Assembly: GCF_005780165.1 (NCBI RefSeq)
Contig: NZ_VAUV01000012.1
Span: 124,001-188,000 of the forward strand
Length of the DNA: 64,000 nucleotides
Reading direction: 5' to 3'
Source: Phragmitibacter flavus
Lineage (GTDB): Bacteria > Verrucomicrobiota > Verrucomicrobiia > Verrucomicrobiales > Verrucomicrobiaceae
Made by a program: the position numbers and the translations under genes. Under the pieces are notes generated by a model. That model had not been told where the DNA came from, searched no databases, and worked only from the letters and a program-made list of their open reading frames with translations. Below are positions 39,752 through 50,200 of the stretch, piece by piece (the first letter of the stretch is position 1; every line of letters begins with the position of its first letter).

Positions 39752-41671
39752 TTAGGAGTCTTGATCGGCAGAGGAAGAGTCGTTCAGCCGATAGAGGTGG
39801 TGATTGAAGATGCTGGAGCCGAATCCAGTCAGGTTGGTGATGTGTTCGTATTCGCCGGAGTTTTCGAGGTGATGGATGAGTTCGCCATGGGTTTTCATCG
39901 CGTCTGATCGATGGGCGAAGGTGATCCACATGGTGCGTCCGCTGGTCCGGGCTTCGGTGGCGAGGGCCTGAAGGTCGGCGACGGTGTGGGTGGGTTGCAG
40001 GCAGGGGGCGTAGACGCCGATATCGGTCCAGAACGCGGCAAGCAGGGGTTTTTCGCTGGAGTTGTAGTGGGGAAAGGTGTCGCCGTGGATGAAGTGGACC
40101 ACTTCGCGCAGGGGTTGGACGCTGTGACGGGTTTGGGTGCTGAGGACGGGTCGGAGGGCGACGCACCATGGCAGGAGAGCGACGGCGATGAGGGGGAGGG
40201 CGAATTGTTGCTGGAGTCGGCGTTGCTGCATCGCCCATCCGACGCTGCCGCTGATGAGCAGCAGGACGAAGGGCAGGCTGGAGAGCGCATACCACTCGTG
40301 GAGCACGGTGTTGGTGAGGCGGGAAACGGTGAAGGCGAGGACGATGGTGGGGAATCCTGCTACAAGGATGAGCCAGCCGGAAATGCCTCGTTTGATCCAC
40401 CACCAAAGTCCGGCGATGGCGAGCAGGGTGAGCAGCAGCAAGGCGGCGACGGGGAGGTGTTGGTCGAGGTCGATTGCACGCTCGAAAGACCGGGTGAGAG
40501 TGGAATCGGGATTGGGATCGTGCCAGGGTTTGCCGGTGAGCATGAGGGTGGCGATGTTGGGCAACCAGCCCCAGGGCGTGAGGGCATTGAGTGAGCTGAC
40601 CTGACTGAGATTCGTGCGCATTTGGTTGGCAGCGGGAGCGTAGGCGAGGAAGAAGAGGCCGGCTCCGAACAGGGTGCAGAGGATCCAGCGGGTGGACTGG
40701 GTGATGAGCGCGGTGCGTTGCAGGGGGTGGTTGAACCAGCGAAAGGCGAGCCAGAGAACGAGGGTGGCGTTGATGAGCAGAAGAGGGTGCATGGCGCCGG
40801 GGAAGGTCCACATGGTGAGCATTTGCACGATGCCGAACGACAGCCAGTTACGCCAGGTGCCGTGTCGCAAGGATTTGATGAGCAGCCAGGCGAGCAGCGG
40901 GAGAAGGAGGAGGAGGAAGCCGTGGCCGCGTCCTTCAGAGGAGTAGCGGATGTGCCAGGGATGGATCGAGGCGAGAAGCATGACGAGGAATCCACGGTCG
41001 GGAGAGCCGAGATCGCGGGCAAGCACGCCGAGCATGAGGATGCCTGCAATGCCGGTGATCCACACAGGGAGGCGCATGGCCCATTCGATGATTTCGCCAT
41101 CGGGGGCACCGGTGATTTTTTGTGCGGTTTGGTGGCTGAGCCGGGCGAGGATGCTGAAAGGGGGGGAGTTGTTGCCGACTTCGGACAGCCATGCGGTGTT
41201 GGCCCAGGAGGTGTGGCGGAATTCCTGTTCACCGGTTTTAGGGTGTTGGCGGAAGTCACCAGCGATGTGGCGGCGGAAGGTGTAGACTTCGTCGTTGTAA
41301 AGTCCGAGATCGAGGCGCAGGGCGCGAAGACCTCCGGCGAAGAGCAGGATGGCCAGGATGGCAAGCCATGCTGTTCGACTCCATGGAGCGTGCGGTGTTT
41401 GGGGGAGAAGTTGGGGAGGTTGTTGCGGGCCGCGCCACCAGCGGGTGGTGAGGGCGGCGATGAGCATGAGAACTGCACCGACGGCGCTTGACCACCAGGT
41501 GAGGGTCAGGGCGTGGTCGATGGCGCGTGGGCGGCGGCTCTCAGCGAGGCGCAGTTCGATGGCGTGCCGGGCTTCAGGGGGCAGGCTGAGGTGAAGCAGG
41601 AGCAGGGCAATAGCCGTGAGGATGCAGAACAGGGTGGTGGGAAGGGGAGCGCGTTTGAATGAGGAGAACAT
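39752..41671 (-). CDS. GT39/ArnT-like membrane glycosyltransferase
   Basis: 639 aa with about 11 membrane segments and a C-terminal soluble region (about 530-639). The first large loop carries LGLYNDEVYTFRRHI, the acidic Asp-Glu motif typical of GT-C enzymes that use polyprenyl-phosphate sugars. RYSSEGRGHGFLLLL is in the pattern seen in GT39-like proteins. The reaction would take place on the periplasmic face. The substrate is unknown and no lipid-A or O-antigen genes are adjacent. It is divergent from the cyclic-nucleotide-binding protein. Confidence 0.85.
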   Translation of the reverse strand: MFSSFKRAPLPTTLFCILTAIALLLLHLSLPPEARHAIELRLAESRRPRAIDHALTLTWWSSAVGAVLMLIAALTTRWWRGPQQPPQLLPQTPHAPWSRTAWLAILAILLFAGGLRALRLDLGLYNDEVYTFRRHIAGDFRQHPKTGEQEFRHTSWANTAWLSEVGNNSPPFSILARLSHQTAQKITGAPDGEIIEWAMRLPVWITGIAGILMLGVLARDLGSPDRGFLVMLLASIHPWHIRYSSEGRGHGFLLLLLPLLAWLLIKSLRHGTWRNWLSFGIVQMLTMWTFPGAMHPLLLINATLVLWLAFRWFNHPLQRTALITQSTRWILCTLFGAGLFFLAYAPAANQMRTNLSQVSSLNALTPWGWLPNIATLMLTGKPWHDPNPDSTLTRSFERAIDLDQHLPVAALLLLTLLAIAGLWWWIKRGISGWLILVAGFPTIVLAFTVSRLTNTVLHEWYALSSLPFVLLLISGSVGWAMQQRRLQQQFALPLIAVALLPWCVALRPVLSTQTRHSVQPLREVVHFIHGDTFPHYNSSEKPLLAAFWTDIGVYAPCLQPTHTVADLQALATEARTSGRTMWITFAHRSDAMKTHGELIHHLENSGEYEHITNLTGFGSSIFNHHLYRLNDSSSADQDS

Positions 41672-41743
41672 GATTTAACGACCGGAGCATGAGCTGGCTG
41701 CCTGGCCAGTTGGATGATGGATTTGGCAGATGTGAGTAATGAA

Positions 41744-41795
41744 TGCAGTTCAATTGATTGCAAGTTTAGTGGACTGAATATGCAGTTCGTTTGAT
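41744..41795. repeat. 15-bp direct repeats in divergent promoter
   Basis: TGCAGTTCAATTGAT (41744-41758) and TGCAGTTCGTTTGAT (41781-41795) differ at two bases and start 37 bp apart. They lie between the GT39-like gene and the cyclic-nucleotide-binding gene and could be paired binding sites for one regulator. Confidence 0.45.
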
Positions 41796-41874
41796 GTGGA
41801 GGGCAAGATTCGCAATTCCTATGAGTTCTTTTCTTGCCAGGGTAGCCACATCCATCAAAGATGGGACTGACGCG

Positions 41875-41880
41875 TATAAT
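41875..41880 (+). promoter_or_regulatory. Candidate -10 box TATAAT
   Basis: A perfect TATAAT lies 20 bp ahead of the start codon of the cyclic-nucleotide-binding gene in an AT-rich stretch. No good -35 was seen 17 bp upstream, so activation or a short leader is likely. Confidence 0.45.
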
Positions 41881-41900
41881 TTTATTCCAATTAATTCGAC

Positions 41901-42359
41901 ATGAGCGCAGATTTTACGACACCTGAACTTCCGGCCCAGGGCATCATTCAACCGTTGGGTGATGACGACCGCATGTTGTTGAGCTCCTACGGGGAGTTTT
42001 TGCCTGTGCAGCCCATGCAGAAACTGATCACGGAAGGGGAGGAGCAGAACTCCCTGTATTTCGTCATTTCGGGAAACTTGCATGTGATGACGACCCGTTC
42101 GGGGCGTCAGGTGTTGCTGGGTCGGATCGGGCCTGGTGAGACGATTGGCGAAGTGAACATTTTCCATCCTGGACTGGCGAGCGCGACGGTGACGGCGGTG
42201 GAGTTTTCGCAGGTGTGGCGTTGTGACCGACAGAGCTTGGAAGATTTTATGAATGTGAGTCCGCTGCCGGCTTCGCACATTTTGATCGGGATTGCCAGCA
42301 CGTTGAGCAAGCGCTTGCGCGAGATGAACGACAAGGTGGCGATTGTGGGTCACCTTTAA
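41901..42359 (+). CDS. Stand-alone cyclic-nucleotide-binding domain protein
   Basis: 152 aa holding a single cNMP-binding beta-roll (about 20-125): KLITEGEEQNSLYFVISGNL, then GRIGPGETIGEVNIFHPG, matching the phosphate-binding cassette region (GE...). A C-terminal helix follows (ILIGIASTLSKRLREMNDKV). There is no DNA-binding domain, so it is not a Crp-type regulator on its own. It may sense cyclic nucleotides and act on a partner protein. The next gene starts 31 bp downstream. Confidence 0.85.
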   Translation: MSADFTTPELPAQGIIQPLGDDDRMLLSSYGEFLPVQPMQKLITEGEEQNSLYFVISGNLHVMTTRSGRQVLLGRIGPGETIGEVNIFHPGLASATVTAVEFSQVWRCDRQSLEDFMNVSPLPASHILIGIASTLSKRLREMNDKVAIVGHL

Positions 42360-42390
42360 TGGGGCTTGGGGAGGACAATCTTTTTTATTG

Positions 42391-42948
42391 ATGAAAATTT
42401 TGTTCGCAAGTGTTGCGGTGGCGATGGTGGCGGAATCGGCTTTTGCTGATAATCCTGTCACGCAACAGCCGATCACCATGGAGCAACTCATGAGGGAGTT
42501 GCGGATCCAGGGCGGAAATTTTACTTTTGAATTTGCGACGCCGGTTTATGCCCAGATTAAGGTGCTGATGGTTTCGGAGAAAGGTGAGGAGAAGATTCAG
42601 CTTTTTGATACCGCCGAAGCACAAAAGGAAATTAAACTCTATTTTACGGTGTCGAACAGTTTTGTGGGTGATTATCCGAAGGGGGCAATTGCCAACAACA
42701 TGAAGAAGATGTTGATCAAACTTTCAGGGTGTCCGGAGACTGAGGGGACGCGGGTGATGAGTTATTGGGACAAGTTTTCGAGCAATGAACATCAGGGTGG
42801 GCATGGTTCATTGATTCCGAACCTTCCGGAGTCGGCTTCGTTGGATGAAGAGTATGTTCTGCATCGGTATTACAAGGAAGGCGATCGATATGAGGTGAAG
42901 GCGACGATTCAGTTTACTGAGCAGCCTCCCAATTCGAAGGAGAAGTAG
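42391..42948 (+). CDS. Secreted protein of unknown function
   Basis: 185 aa from the ATG at 42391; an upstream frame start at 42343 overlaps the previous gene. Residues 1-19 are a signal peptide (MKILFASVAVAMVAESAFA). The mature part has alternating beta-strands and helices with FEFATPVYAQIKVLMVSEKG and IQFTEQPPNSKEK at the end. No family recognised. It is 6 bp before the SDR gene and so probably in one operon with it and the cyclic-nucleotide-binding gene. Confidence 0.75.
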   Translation: MKILFASVAVAMVAESAFADNPVTQQPITMEQLMRELRIQGGNFTFEFATPVYAQIKVLMVSEKGEEKIQLFDTAEAQKEIKLYFTVSNSFVGDYPKGAIANNMKKMLIKLSGCPETEGTRVMSYWDKFSSNEHQGGHGSLIPNLPESASLDEEYVLHRYYKEGDRYEVKATIQFTEQPPNSKEK

Positions 42949-42954
42949 TCTTTG

Positions 42955-43803
42955 ATGAAACGGCCGATGACTGGCAAGGTGGTTTTGGTGACGGGGGGGA
43001 CCAGCGGAATTGGTCGTGAGACGGCGATAGGGCTGGTGCGGCTGGGGGCGCGGGTGTTTTTGACGGGGCGGGATGAGGGGAGGTGTGCGGAAACGGTTCA
43101 ATGGATTGAAAGCGGTTGTGATGGTGCAAAGGTGGAAGGCTTGATGGGAGATCTGTCGGTTCAATCGGAGGTCCGCAGGTTGGTGATGGAACTGCGGTCG
43201 AAGACGGATCGATTGGATGTGCTGGTGAACAATGCGGGTGGATGGTTTGGGGAACGTCGATTGACGGTGGACGGTTTTGAAAGGACTTGGGCGCTGAATC
43301 ATCTGGCTTATGTGCTGATGACGATGGAGTTGCTGGACATGTTGCGTGCATCGGGGGCGGGGAGGGTGGTGAACGTGGCTTCGCATTTGCATGCATATGG
43401 GAAGATGGATTTTGAGGATTTGAATGGGGAGCGGGGGTATGGGTCGACCAAAGCTTACAATCAGTCCAAGCTGGCGAACGTGCTTTTCACCATGGCGCTG
43501 GCGAGGCAGATGGAAGGGAGAGGGCTGACGGTGAATGCACTGCATCCGGGGGCGGTGGCGACGGGGATGGGTCGGGACATGACTCCTGTGATGCGGTTGG
43601 CAAACGGGGTGATGCGCTGGTTTTACCTGAGTGCAGAGAAAGGAGCGAGGACATCGATCTATCTCGCTTCGTCGCCAGAAGTGGCGGGGGTGACGGGCAA
43701 ATATTTTGTGCGATGCAAAGAGGTGAGACCCGCCAGGGTCTGTGAGGATGTGGCGTTGCAGGAGCGGTTGTGGAAGGTGAGTCGGGAGCAGGTGGGATGG
43801 TGA
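42955..43803 (+). CDS. Short-chain dehydrogenase/reductase
   Basis: 282 aa SDR like retinol dehydrogenases. It has the cofactor motif VTGGTSGIGRE, NNAGGWFG, the catalytic Tyr-x3-Lys in AYNQSKLANVLF and LHPGAVATGMGRDM. The start at 42955 is an ATG following TTG. Substrate unknown. It is 6 bp behind the secreted protein gene. Confidence 0.92.
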   Translation: MKRPMTGKVVLVTGGTSGIGRETAIGLVRLGARVFLTGRDEGRCAETVQWIESGCDGAKVEGLMGDLSVQSEVRRLVMELRSKTDRLDVLVNNAGGWFGERRLTVDGFERTWALNHLAYVLMTMELLDMLRASGAGRVVNVASHLHAYGKMDFEDLNGERGYGSTKAYNQSKLANVLFTMALARQMEGRGLTVNALHPGAVATGMGRDMTPVMRLANGVMRWFYLSAEKGARTSIYLASSPEVAGVTGKYFVRCKEVRPARVCEDVALQERLWKVSREQVGW

Positions 43804-43869
43804 GGTTTGTCGATTGATTGTATCAGTTTCTGGTTGCGAGGGCGGTGTCGGCATGAAAGGGTGGGGCCG

Positions 43870-44256
43870 ATGTTTGAACTGGGCCTTACGCCGCTGAGTT
43901 TTGCCGGGGCACTGACGTTGTTTTTTGCGCTGGCCATTGGGCATGCGTTTGCGGATTTTCCTCTTCAAGGGGATTACATGGCGACCCACAAGAACCGGCA
44001 TTTCAATTCGGAGTCGAAGGAGCCGCTGCCGTGTTGTTTATGGGTGCATTGCATGCTGGCGCATTGTTTGATTCATGCGGGGTTTGTGTGGATGCTCAGT
44101 GGTCAGGTGGTGCTGGGGCTGGTGGAACTGGGCATCCATTTTGTGTTGGATTGCGTGAAGTGTGAGGGTTGGTCTTCCTTCAATCTCGACCAGTGTCTGC
44201 ATTATGCCTGCAAGGCCGGATATGTGATTGTCTTATATCAAGGTTGGCTTGCTTGA
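43870..44256 (+). CDS. DUF3307 membrane protein
   Basis: 128 aa from the ATG at 43870. It has about four hydrophobic segments with the DUF3307 signature GHAFADFPLQGDYMATHKN near the N-terminus and GIHFVLDCVKC later. Role unknown. An open frame from 43807 would add 21 residues. It precedes the phosphodiesterase-type gene by 30 bp. Confidence 0.82.
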   Translation: MFELGLTPLSFAGALTLFFALAIGHAFADFPLQGDYMATHKNRHFNSESKEPLPCCLWVHCMLAHCLIHAGFVWMLSGQVVLGLVELGIHFVLDCVKCEGWSSFNLDQCLHYACKAGYVIVLYQGWLA

Positions 44257-44286
44257 TGGGGTGGTCGGGGTGAGGTTGGGATTCTC

Positions 44287-45690
44287 ATGCAGCGCACTGC
44301 CATTTTGAATGTTGTTGGTCTGACGCCCCGGTTGATCGGACAGGCGACACCGCAGATTACGGCGTTTGTTGAACGGCATCGGATTGCGCGGGTGCAGCCC
44401 ACATTGCCAGCGGTGACCTGCACGGCGCAGAGTTGCTTTTTGACGGGTCGGTTGCCGCGAGACCACGGGGTGGTGGCGAACGGGTGGTATGATCGGGACT
44501 ACGCGGAAACGCGTTTTTGGAAACAGCCGAACATGCTGGTGAGCGGGGAGAAACTGTGGGAGGCGCTTCGCAGGGCGGACCCGGAGTTCACCTGCGCCAA
44601 ACTGTTCTGGTGGTTCAACATGTATTCGTCTGCGGATTTTTCGATCACGCCACGGCCGTTGTATCCGGCGGATGGTCGCAAGGTGTTTGATGTGCACACG
44701 CAGCCGATGGGATTGCGGGAGAAGATCAAGAAGGAGCTGGGGGCGTTTCCGTTTCCGCATTTTTGGGGTCCGGCCTCGAGCATCAAATCGACGCAGTGGA
44801 TTGCGGAATCGGCGAAGTGGATTGAGGAAAAGTGCTGGCCGAGTTTGTCTTTGGTTTATCTGCCGCATCTGGACTATGATCTGCAGCGGTATGGATTGGA
44901 TTTTGAGAAGATTGGACCGGCGTTGAAGGAGATCGATGACGTGGTGGGGGATCTGATTTCGTTTTATGAGAAGCGCAGCATCAAGGTGTTGTTGCTGTCG
45001 GAATACGGGATCACGGATGTCGACCGGCCGGTGCATTTGAACCGCCTGTTCCGTGAGAAGGGGTGGTTGTCGATCAAGGAGGAATTGGGACGCGAGACGC
45101 TGGACCTGGGAGCGTGCCGGGTGTTTGCATTGGCGGATCATCAACTGGCGCACATCTACGTGCAGGATTCGTCATTGATGGGAGAAGTGGCGGAGCTGTT
45201 GCAGTCGACGCCGGGGGTGGGGCAGGTGATGGGCAAGCAGGAGAAGTTTTTTGCGGGGTTGGATCATCATCGGTCGGGCGATCTGATCGCGGTGGCGGAT
45301 TTCCGCTCGTGGTTCACCTATTATTATTGGGAGAACGACAAGATGGCACCCGACTTTGCGCGGTGCGTGGATATTCATCGCAAGCCGGGGTATGATCCGG
45401 TCGAGCTGTTTCTCGATCCGAAGATCAAACATCCAAAATTGAAGCTGGCGTGGAAGTTGTTTTTGAAATCGATCCGCCAGAGGACGCTGTTTGATGTGAT
45501 TCCTTTGGATGCGACCTTGGTAAAAGGATCCCATGGGCGGATTCCGGATGATCAGGACGACTGGCCGGTGTTGATTGGGGATCTGCCGCATCTGCCGCGG
45601 TCACTGACGCTGGGAGCGCAGGAGGTGTTTGCGCATTTATATGAACATTGCGCGAGGGGCAATGGATATCAGGGTGTCGCCAAAGGATAA
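44287..45690 (+). CDS. Alkaline phosphatase family nucleotide pyrophosphatase/phosphodiesterase
   Basis: 467 aa. The nucleophile threonine is in LPAVTCTAQSCFLTGRLPRDHG, and metal ligands are in YLPHLDYDLQ, LLSEYGITDV, ALADHQLAH and KGSHGRIPDD. No clear signal peptide is visible, so it may be cytoplasmic, unlike many NPP enzymes. It likely splits phosphodiester or pyrophosphate bonds in nucleotides or lipid-linked compounds. In some Verrucomicrobia and algae similar proteins occur in the ebo gene cluster, but no other ebo gene is seen here. It is convergent with the sugar porter, 6 bp apart. Confidence 0.85.
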   Translation: MQRTAILNVVGLTPRLIGQATPQITAFVERHRIARVQPTLPAVTCTAQSCFLTGRLPRDHGVVANGWYDRDYAETRFWKQPNMLVSGEKLWEALRRADPEFTCAKLFWWFNMYSSADFSITPRPLYPADGRKVFDVHTQPMGLREKIKKELGAFPFPHFWGPASSIKSTQWIAESAKWIEEKCWPSLSLVYLPHLDYDLQRYGLDFEKIGPALKEIDDVVGDLISFYEKRSIKVLLLSEYGITDVDRPVHLNRLFREKGWLSIKEELGRETLDLGACRVFALADHQLAHIYVQDSSLMGEVAELLQSTPGVGQVMGKQEKFFAGLDHHRSGDLIAVADFRSWFTYYYWENDKMAPDFARCVDIHRKPGYDPVELFLDPKIKHPKLKLAWKLFLKSIRQRTLFDVIPLDATLVKGSHGRIPDDQDDWPVLIGDLPHLPRSLTLGAQEVFAHLYEHCARGNGYQGVAKG

Positions 45691-45696
45691 AGGTTT

Positions 45697-47049
45697 TTAG
45701 GCTGGGGTGCCTTGGGTGAGGGGTTCGGTGCCGAGTCGGCGTTGAAGTTGTTCGAGGGGGACACCTTTGGTTTCCGGGACCATGGTTTTGACCCAGATCA
45801 GTTGAAGCACCATCATGCCGCAGAAGAACAGGAAGACGTAGCCGGGGGCGAAAGCGGCGACCATGCTGGGGAAAAAGGTGGTGAGCAGGGCGGCGAAGAT
45901 CCAGTGGGTGAAGCTGCCGAAAGCCTGTCCTGAAGCGCGAAAGCGGTCGGGGAAAACCTCGGAGATGAGCACCCAAATGACGGCACCCTGTCCGATGGCA
46001 TGGGCGGCGATAAAGGCGAAGATGCAGAGGGGAACGATGGCGAAACGTTCCGTGAAGAAGGCCCAGGAGCAGAGGCCAAGAGAGAGGATGTAGCCGTAGG
46101 AGCCGATAAAAAGAAGGGTGCGGCGGCCGAGGCGGTCGATGAGGTAGACGCCGAGCAGGGTGAAGATCAGGTTGGTAATGCCGATACCGATGGATTGGAG
46201 CAGGGCGGCTTGGGCACCGAGGCCGGTGAGTTCGAAAATGCGGGGGGCAAAGTAGAGGATGGCGTTGATGCCGGAGAGCTGGTTGAAGAAGGCGACAAGG
46301 AAGGCGAGCATGACGGGAATGCGCAGGGGTTTGCTCCAGAATCCGTCGGTGCGGGCACGGGACTGGTCGGCGGCGCTGACGATTTCGTCGGCGAGGTTTT
46401 CGAGGTCGGTGCGCGGGGTGTCGGGATTGACGGAGCGCATCACGGCGAGGGCGGTGGGGCGGTCTTTTTTGATGTTGAGAAGCCAGCGCGGGCTTTCTGG
46501 TATGAGTAGGCAGAGAAGGGTGTAGATGAGGGCGGGAAAGGCTTCGACGCCGAGCATCCAGCGCCAGGCCTGATCACCAATGTTGGCGAGCAGGGCATTG
46601 GAGACGAAGGCGATGACGATGCCGAAGACGATATTAAACTGGAACAGAGCGGTGAGGCGTCCGCGTTTTTCTGGCGGGGAGATTTCGGAGATGTAAAGGG
46701 GGGCTGCGACGGTGGACACGCCGATGCCGACGCCACCGATGAAGCGGGCAATGGCGAAGCTGTAGATGTCCCAGGCGAGGGCGCTAGCAATCGCGGAAAG
46801 CAGGTAGAGGACGCCAATGGCGATCAAGGTTTTCTTACGGCCGAATTTGTCAGAGGGCCAGCCGCCGAATAGTGCGCCAAGGACGGTGCCGTAGAGGGCG
46901 GAGGCAAGGGCGAAGCCGTGCATCGCAGGGCTGAGATTCCAAAGGGCCTGGATGCGTTGCTCAGCTCCGGAGATGACAACGGTGTCGAAGCCGAAGAGAA
47001 AACCCGCCAGTGCAGAAGTGATGGCGAAGAAGAACAGTCGCGAAGGCAT
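45697..47049 (-). CDS. Sugar porter (MFS) transporter
   Basis: 450 aa with 12 membrane segments. Sugar-porter motifs are all present: GWPSDKFGRKKTLI, RFIGGVGIGVSTVAAPLYISE, PESPRWLLN, GRRTLLFIGS and the closing PETKGVPLEQL. It is likely a proton-coupled uptake system for a hexose, pentose or polyol. It stands alone, downstream of the PEP-CTERM protein gene. Confidence 0.95.
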   Translation of the reverse strand: MPSRLFFFAITSALAGFLFGFDTVVISGAEQRIQALWNLSPAMHGFALASALYGTVLGALFGGWPSDKFGRKKTLIAIGVLYLLSAIASALAWDIYSFAIARFIGGVGIGVSTVAAPLYISEISPPEKRGRLTALFQFNIVFGIVIAFVSNALLANIGDQAWRWMLGVEAFPALIYTLLCLLIPESPRWLLNIKKDRPTALAVMRSVNPDTPRTDLENLADEIVSAADQSRARTDGFWSKPLRIPVMLAFLVAFFNQLSGINAILYFAPRIFELTGLGAQAALLQSIGIGITNLIFTLLGVYLIDRLGRRTLLFIGSYGYILSLGLCSWAFFTERFAIVPLCIFAFIAAHAIGQGAVIWVLISEVFPDRFRASGQAFGSFTHWIFAALLTTFFPSMVAAFAPGYVFLFFCGMMVLQLIWVKTMVPETKGVPLEQLQRRLGTEPLTQGTPA

Positions 47050-47246
47050 GGCGGGCGGGATGGGTCGGTGGGTGATTACAAGGGTGGACTTAAACGAAGT
47101 TTAGGGTCAAATGCCGTATCATGGCAATGTTTGCCTATGGAAGGTCGTTGCCGTGGCCCTCATCGGCCGGGACAATTTTGGATGAATGAAACAAAGCCCC
47201 GCAATGAGACCCTCACCGGGTCGGGAAGGTCGCTATCCTGTAACCT

Positions 47247-50200
47247 TCAAGCCCTGCGGCGACGAAGAGCGATGAGTCCGCCCCCCAAAAGAAGGAGGAA
47301 AACGCGGGTGGGTTCGGGGACGCTGACGTAGATGATGCCGGAGCTGAGGAATTGATCGGTTTGCCAGATCCAGCCGTTGGCCTGCATGGTGGTGCTGTTT
47401 TCGAGAATGAGATCGGTGGCGACGTTGAAGGTGCCAGCGTTGATGAAACCCCAGTCGAAAAGATTGAAAACGTCGCCGAGGATTGGGCTGTAGGCGCTGG
47501 CGAGTTCGACTTTGATGGTGCTGCCCAAGGTGAGGTTGAAGGTGCCTTCCACGTCGAACGCGTCGTGATTGCCGAAGGTGCCGTCGAGAAGGCTGGTGGT
47601 TTGGATGCCGTCGAGCGGATTAGCCTCGTTGCCGGTCGCGCCTGCGAGGGTAAAGAGGGCACGCGGGGCGGAACTGCTGCCGCCGGTGGTCAGGCTGAGT
47701 GCGCTGGCGGTGAGGTCGGAGAAGGTGAGTTTGCCGACGCTGTCGCCGCCGTTGTCGCCAGCTTTGAGGGTGCCGAGAACGGTGGTCGCGCCGCGAACGG
47801 TGCCGGTGCCGGAGAGGGTGGAGTTGGCAGCGACGGTGACAGCTCCGCTGCCGGTCTGGCCGACGCCGAGTTCGCCGACTTGCAGGTTGCCGGTGTTGAT
47901 GCTGGTGTTGCCGACGTAGGTGTTGGTGCCGGTGAGGGTGAATCGACCGGTGCCCTCTTTGGTGAGGCCGCCTGCGCCGACAATGGTGCCCGCGTAAGTG
48001 GTGTCGGCGGTGCTGCCGGTGGTGAACTGGATGGCGTTGGCGGCAGCGATGGTGCCGAGGTTGACGGTGCCGAAGCCGGAGAGCGATTTGATGGTTTGGG
48101 AGTAGTCGGCGATGCCATCGGTGAGGGCCAGGATGGTGGTGGGGTCGTTTGCCAAAATGACGTCGGAGTTGGCGGAGAGGCTGTTGGTGGCTCCGGCCTG
48201 GAGGATGCCTTTGTTGATGTTGGTGGCGCCGGAGTAGGTGTTGGCTCCGGTGAGGGTTTGGGTGCCTTCGCCGATCTTGGTGAGGGCGACGGTGCCGGCG
48301 CCGTCCTTGATGCTGCCGCCGAAGAAGGAGGAGGCGGCGGCGACTTCGGAGACGAGGGTGCTGGTGTTGTTGTCTCCGATGGTGAGGGTCGAGGTGGTGC
48401 CGGTGTTGCTGTTGGTGACGGCGGTGTTGGCGTGGGTGCCGTAGGAGATGAGGGAGTTGATGGTTTCGGAGAAGCCGTTGAGGTCGAGGGTGACGGGTTT
48501 GGCGCTGCTGCTGCCGGAGAGGATGACGTTGCCTTTGCCGAGACCGTGGGGGATGACTTCGGAGGCGGTGAGGCGGACGGTGACATTGGCACTGTTGTAG
48601 GCGGTGGTGAGACCGAGGTTGTTGATGCCGAGGTTGGTGTTGAGGGAGAGGTTGCCGGTGAAGTCGTTGGCGGTGTTGCTGAGTTGGATGACGTTGTCGT
48701 TGCTTGCGCCGCCCGCGAGATCGAGGCCGTAGTTGCCGGTGATTTTTCCTGCAAGGGTGGAGAGGGTGGAGGAGTTGACGGCACCGATGCGGGTGTCGCC
48801 GGTGAGGGTGATGAGGGTGCTGGCGTTGCCGATGGTGGCACCGCTCATGCGAATGGCTCCGGGGATGCCGCTTTCGCCGTGGCCGGTGCCTTGCAGGGAG
48901 AAGTTGTTGTTGAAGGTGCTGGCGCTGTTGATCCAGAGTTGACCGCCGGCGAGGACGGTGACGGGGCCGCTGCTGAGGCCGGCGGCGTTGTCGAAGCGGT
49001 TGCGGCCCTGGGTGATGATGGTGCCGCCGGTGTGGGTGTTGGCGGCGGTGTAGATAACCTGGTTGCCTGAGCCGGTGCGGACGAGGGTGACTACACCGGT
49101 GCCGTTGTCCCGGATGGAAGCATTGATTTGCATTTCACCGCTGCCGGAGTTGTTGATGATCAGTTCGGCTGCGGTGTCGTCGGCAGTGCCAGCGGTAAGG
49201 ATTCCGGTGTTGGGGGTGGCTCCGATCACGAGGTTGGGAACGCTGGAGGTGACCACGCTGCCCTGGTTCCAGATGCTGTTGGTGCGGAGGATTTCTCCAG
49301 CAGCAATGTCGATGAGGCGGTTGATGGGTGCATTGGCGTTGGTGGCGTCGTTGCGAACCATGATGGTATTAACCTGAGTGGTGCCTGCGGAGGTGGTGAT
49401 GGAGGTGGCGTTGTTGTCAATTCGCAGATTGGAGGTGGCTGAAGAGGCGATGTCGCCAGCGGTGTAGGTGGTGTAAATGAAGGAGGGCGCAGCTATGATG
49501 TTTCCAATGCCAGCTCCAAGTAGGTCTTTGATTGCCCAATCGTTGCCGATAATTGCCCAACCTCCGAGGATGCCGCTGGCGTCGTTATTGTTGGTAGTGG
49601 TAATACCGTTGGAGAGGGATTGGGGGCCGGTGCCGGTGGTGGTGAATTCGAGGATGCTACCGGGAACACGGGTGATGTTTTGCAGATGGACGACTGTTGG
49701 CGTTGCGGAGGTGCCGTGGGACACGGTGATGTAGCTGCGACCAGCGAGGAGGTGAGTGTTGTTGAAGGTTTGATGGGCTAGGAAACCGGTATTGCTGCCT
49801 GCGAGCCAGAGTTTGCCTCCACCCAGAACCAGTCGGCTGCCAGAATTTATCACGTTGAAATTGCTGGAAGAAACGATGTAGCTATAGGTATTGCCGCCGG
49901 TGGTGGTTGAGGGGATGTCGGTGCTGTTGTAATCGAGTTTGAGGGTGCCGACGTTGGATTGATTGACAGAGCCGCTGTTGGGGTTGTGAGCTCCGCCGAG
50001 AATGGTGGTGTCGCCGGTGTAGCTGTTGGAAGCGTTAGACACATAGGTGGCGGTGACGAGGCCTGAGGCGGTGTTGGTGCGGTTGACTGTGATTTGCTCG
50101 TTAGTCAGGGTCAGGGTGCCCATGCCGATTTTGGTGAGGCCGCCGCTGCCGCTAAGTGCTCCGCGGTAAGTGGTTGAGGTGTCGCGGTTTCCGACCTGAA

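Noticed and set aside
47209-47223. Terminator after the PEP-CTERM gene
   Set aside because: GACCC/GGGTC gives only a 5-bp stem and lacks a T tract, so it is too weak to list.
47352-49070. 572-codon open frame on the + strand
   Set aside because: It is antisense to the PEP-CTERM repeat gene and composed of Gly/Val/Asp/Glu runs; a shadow of the repeated coding sequence.
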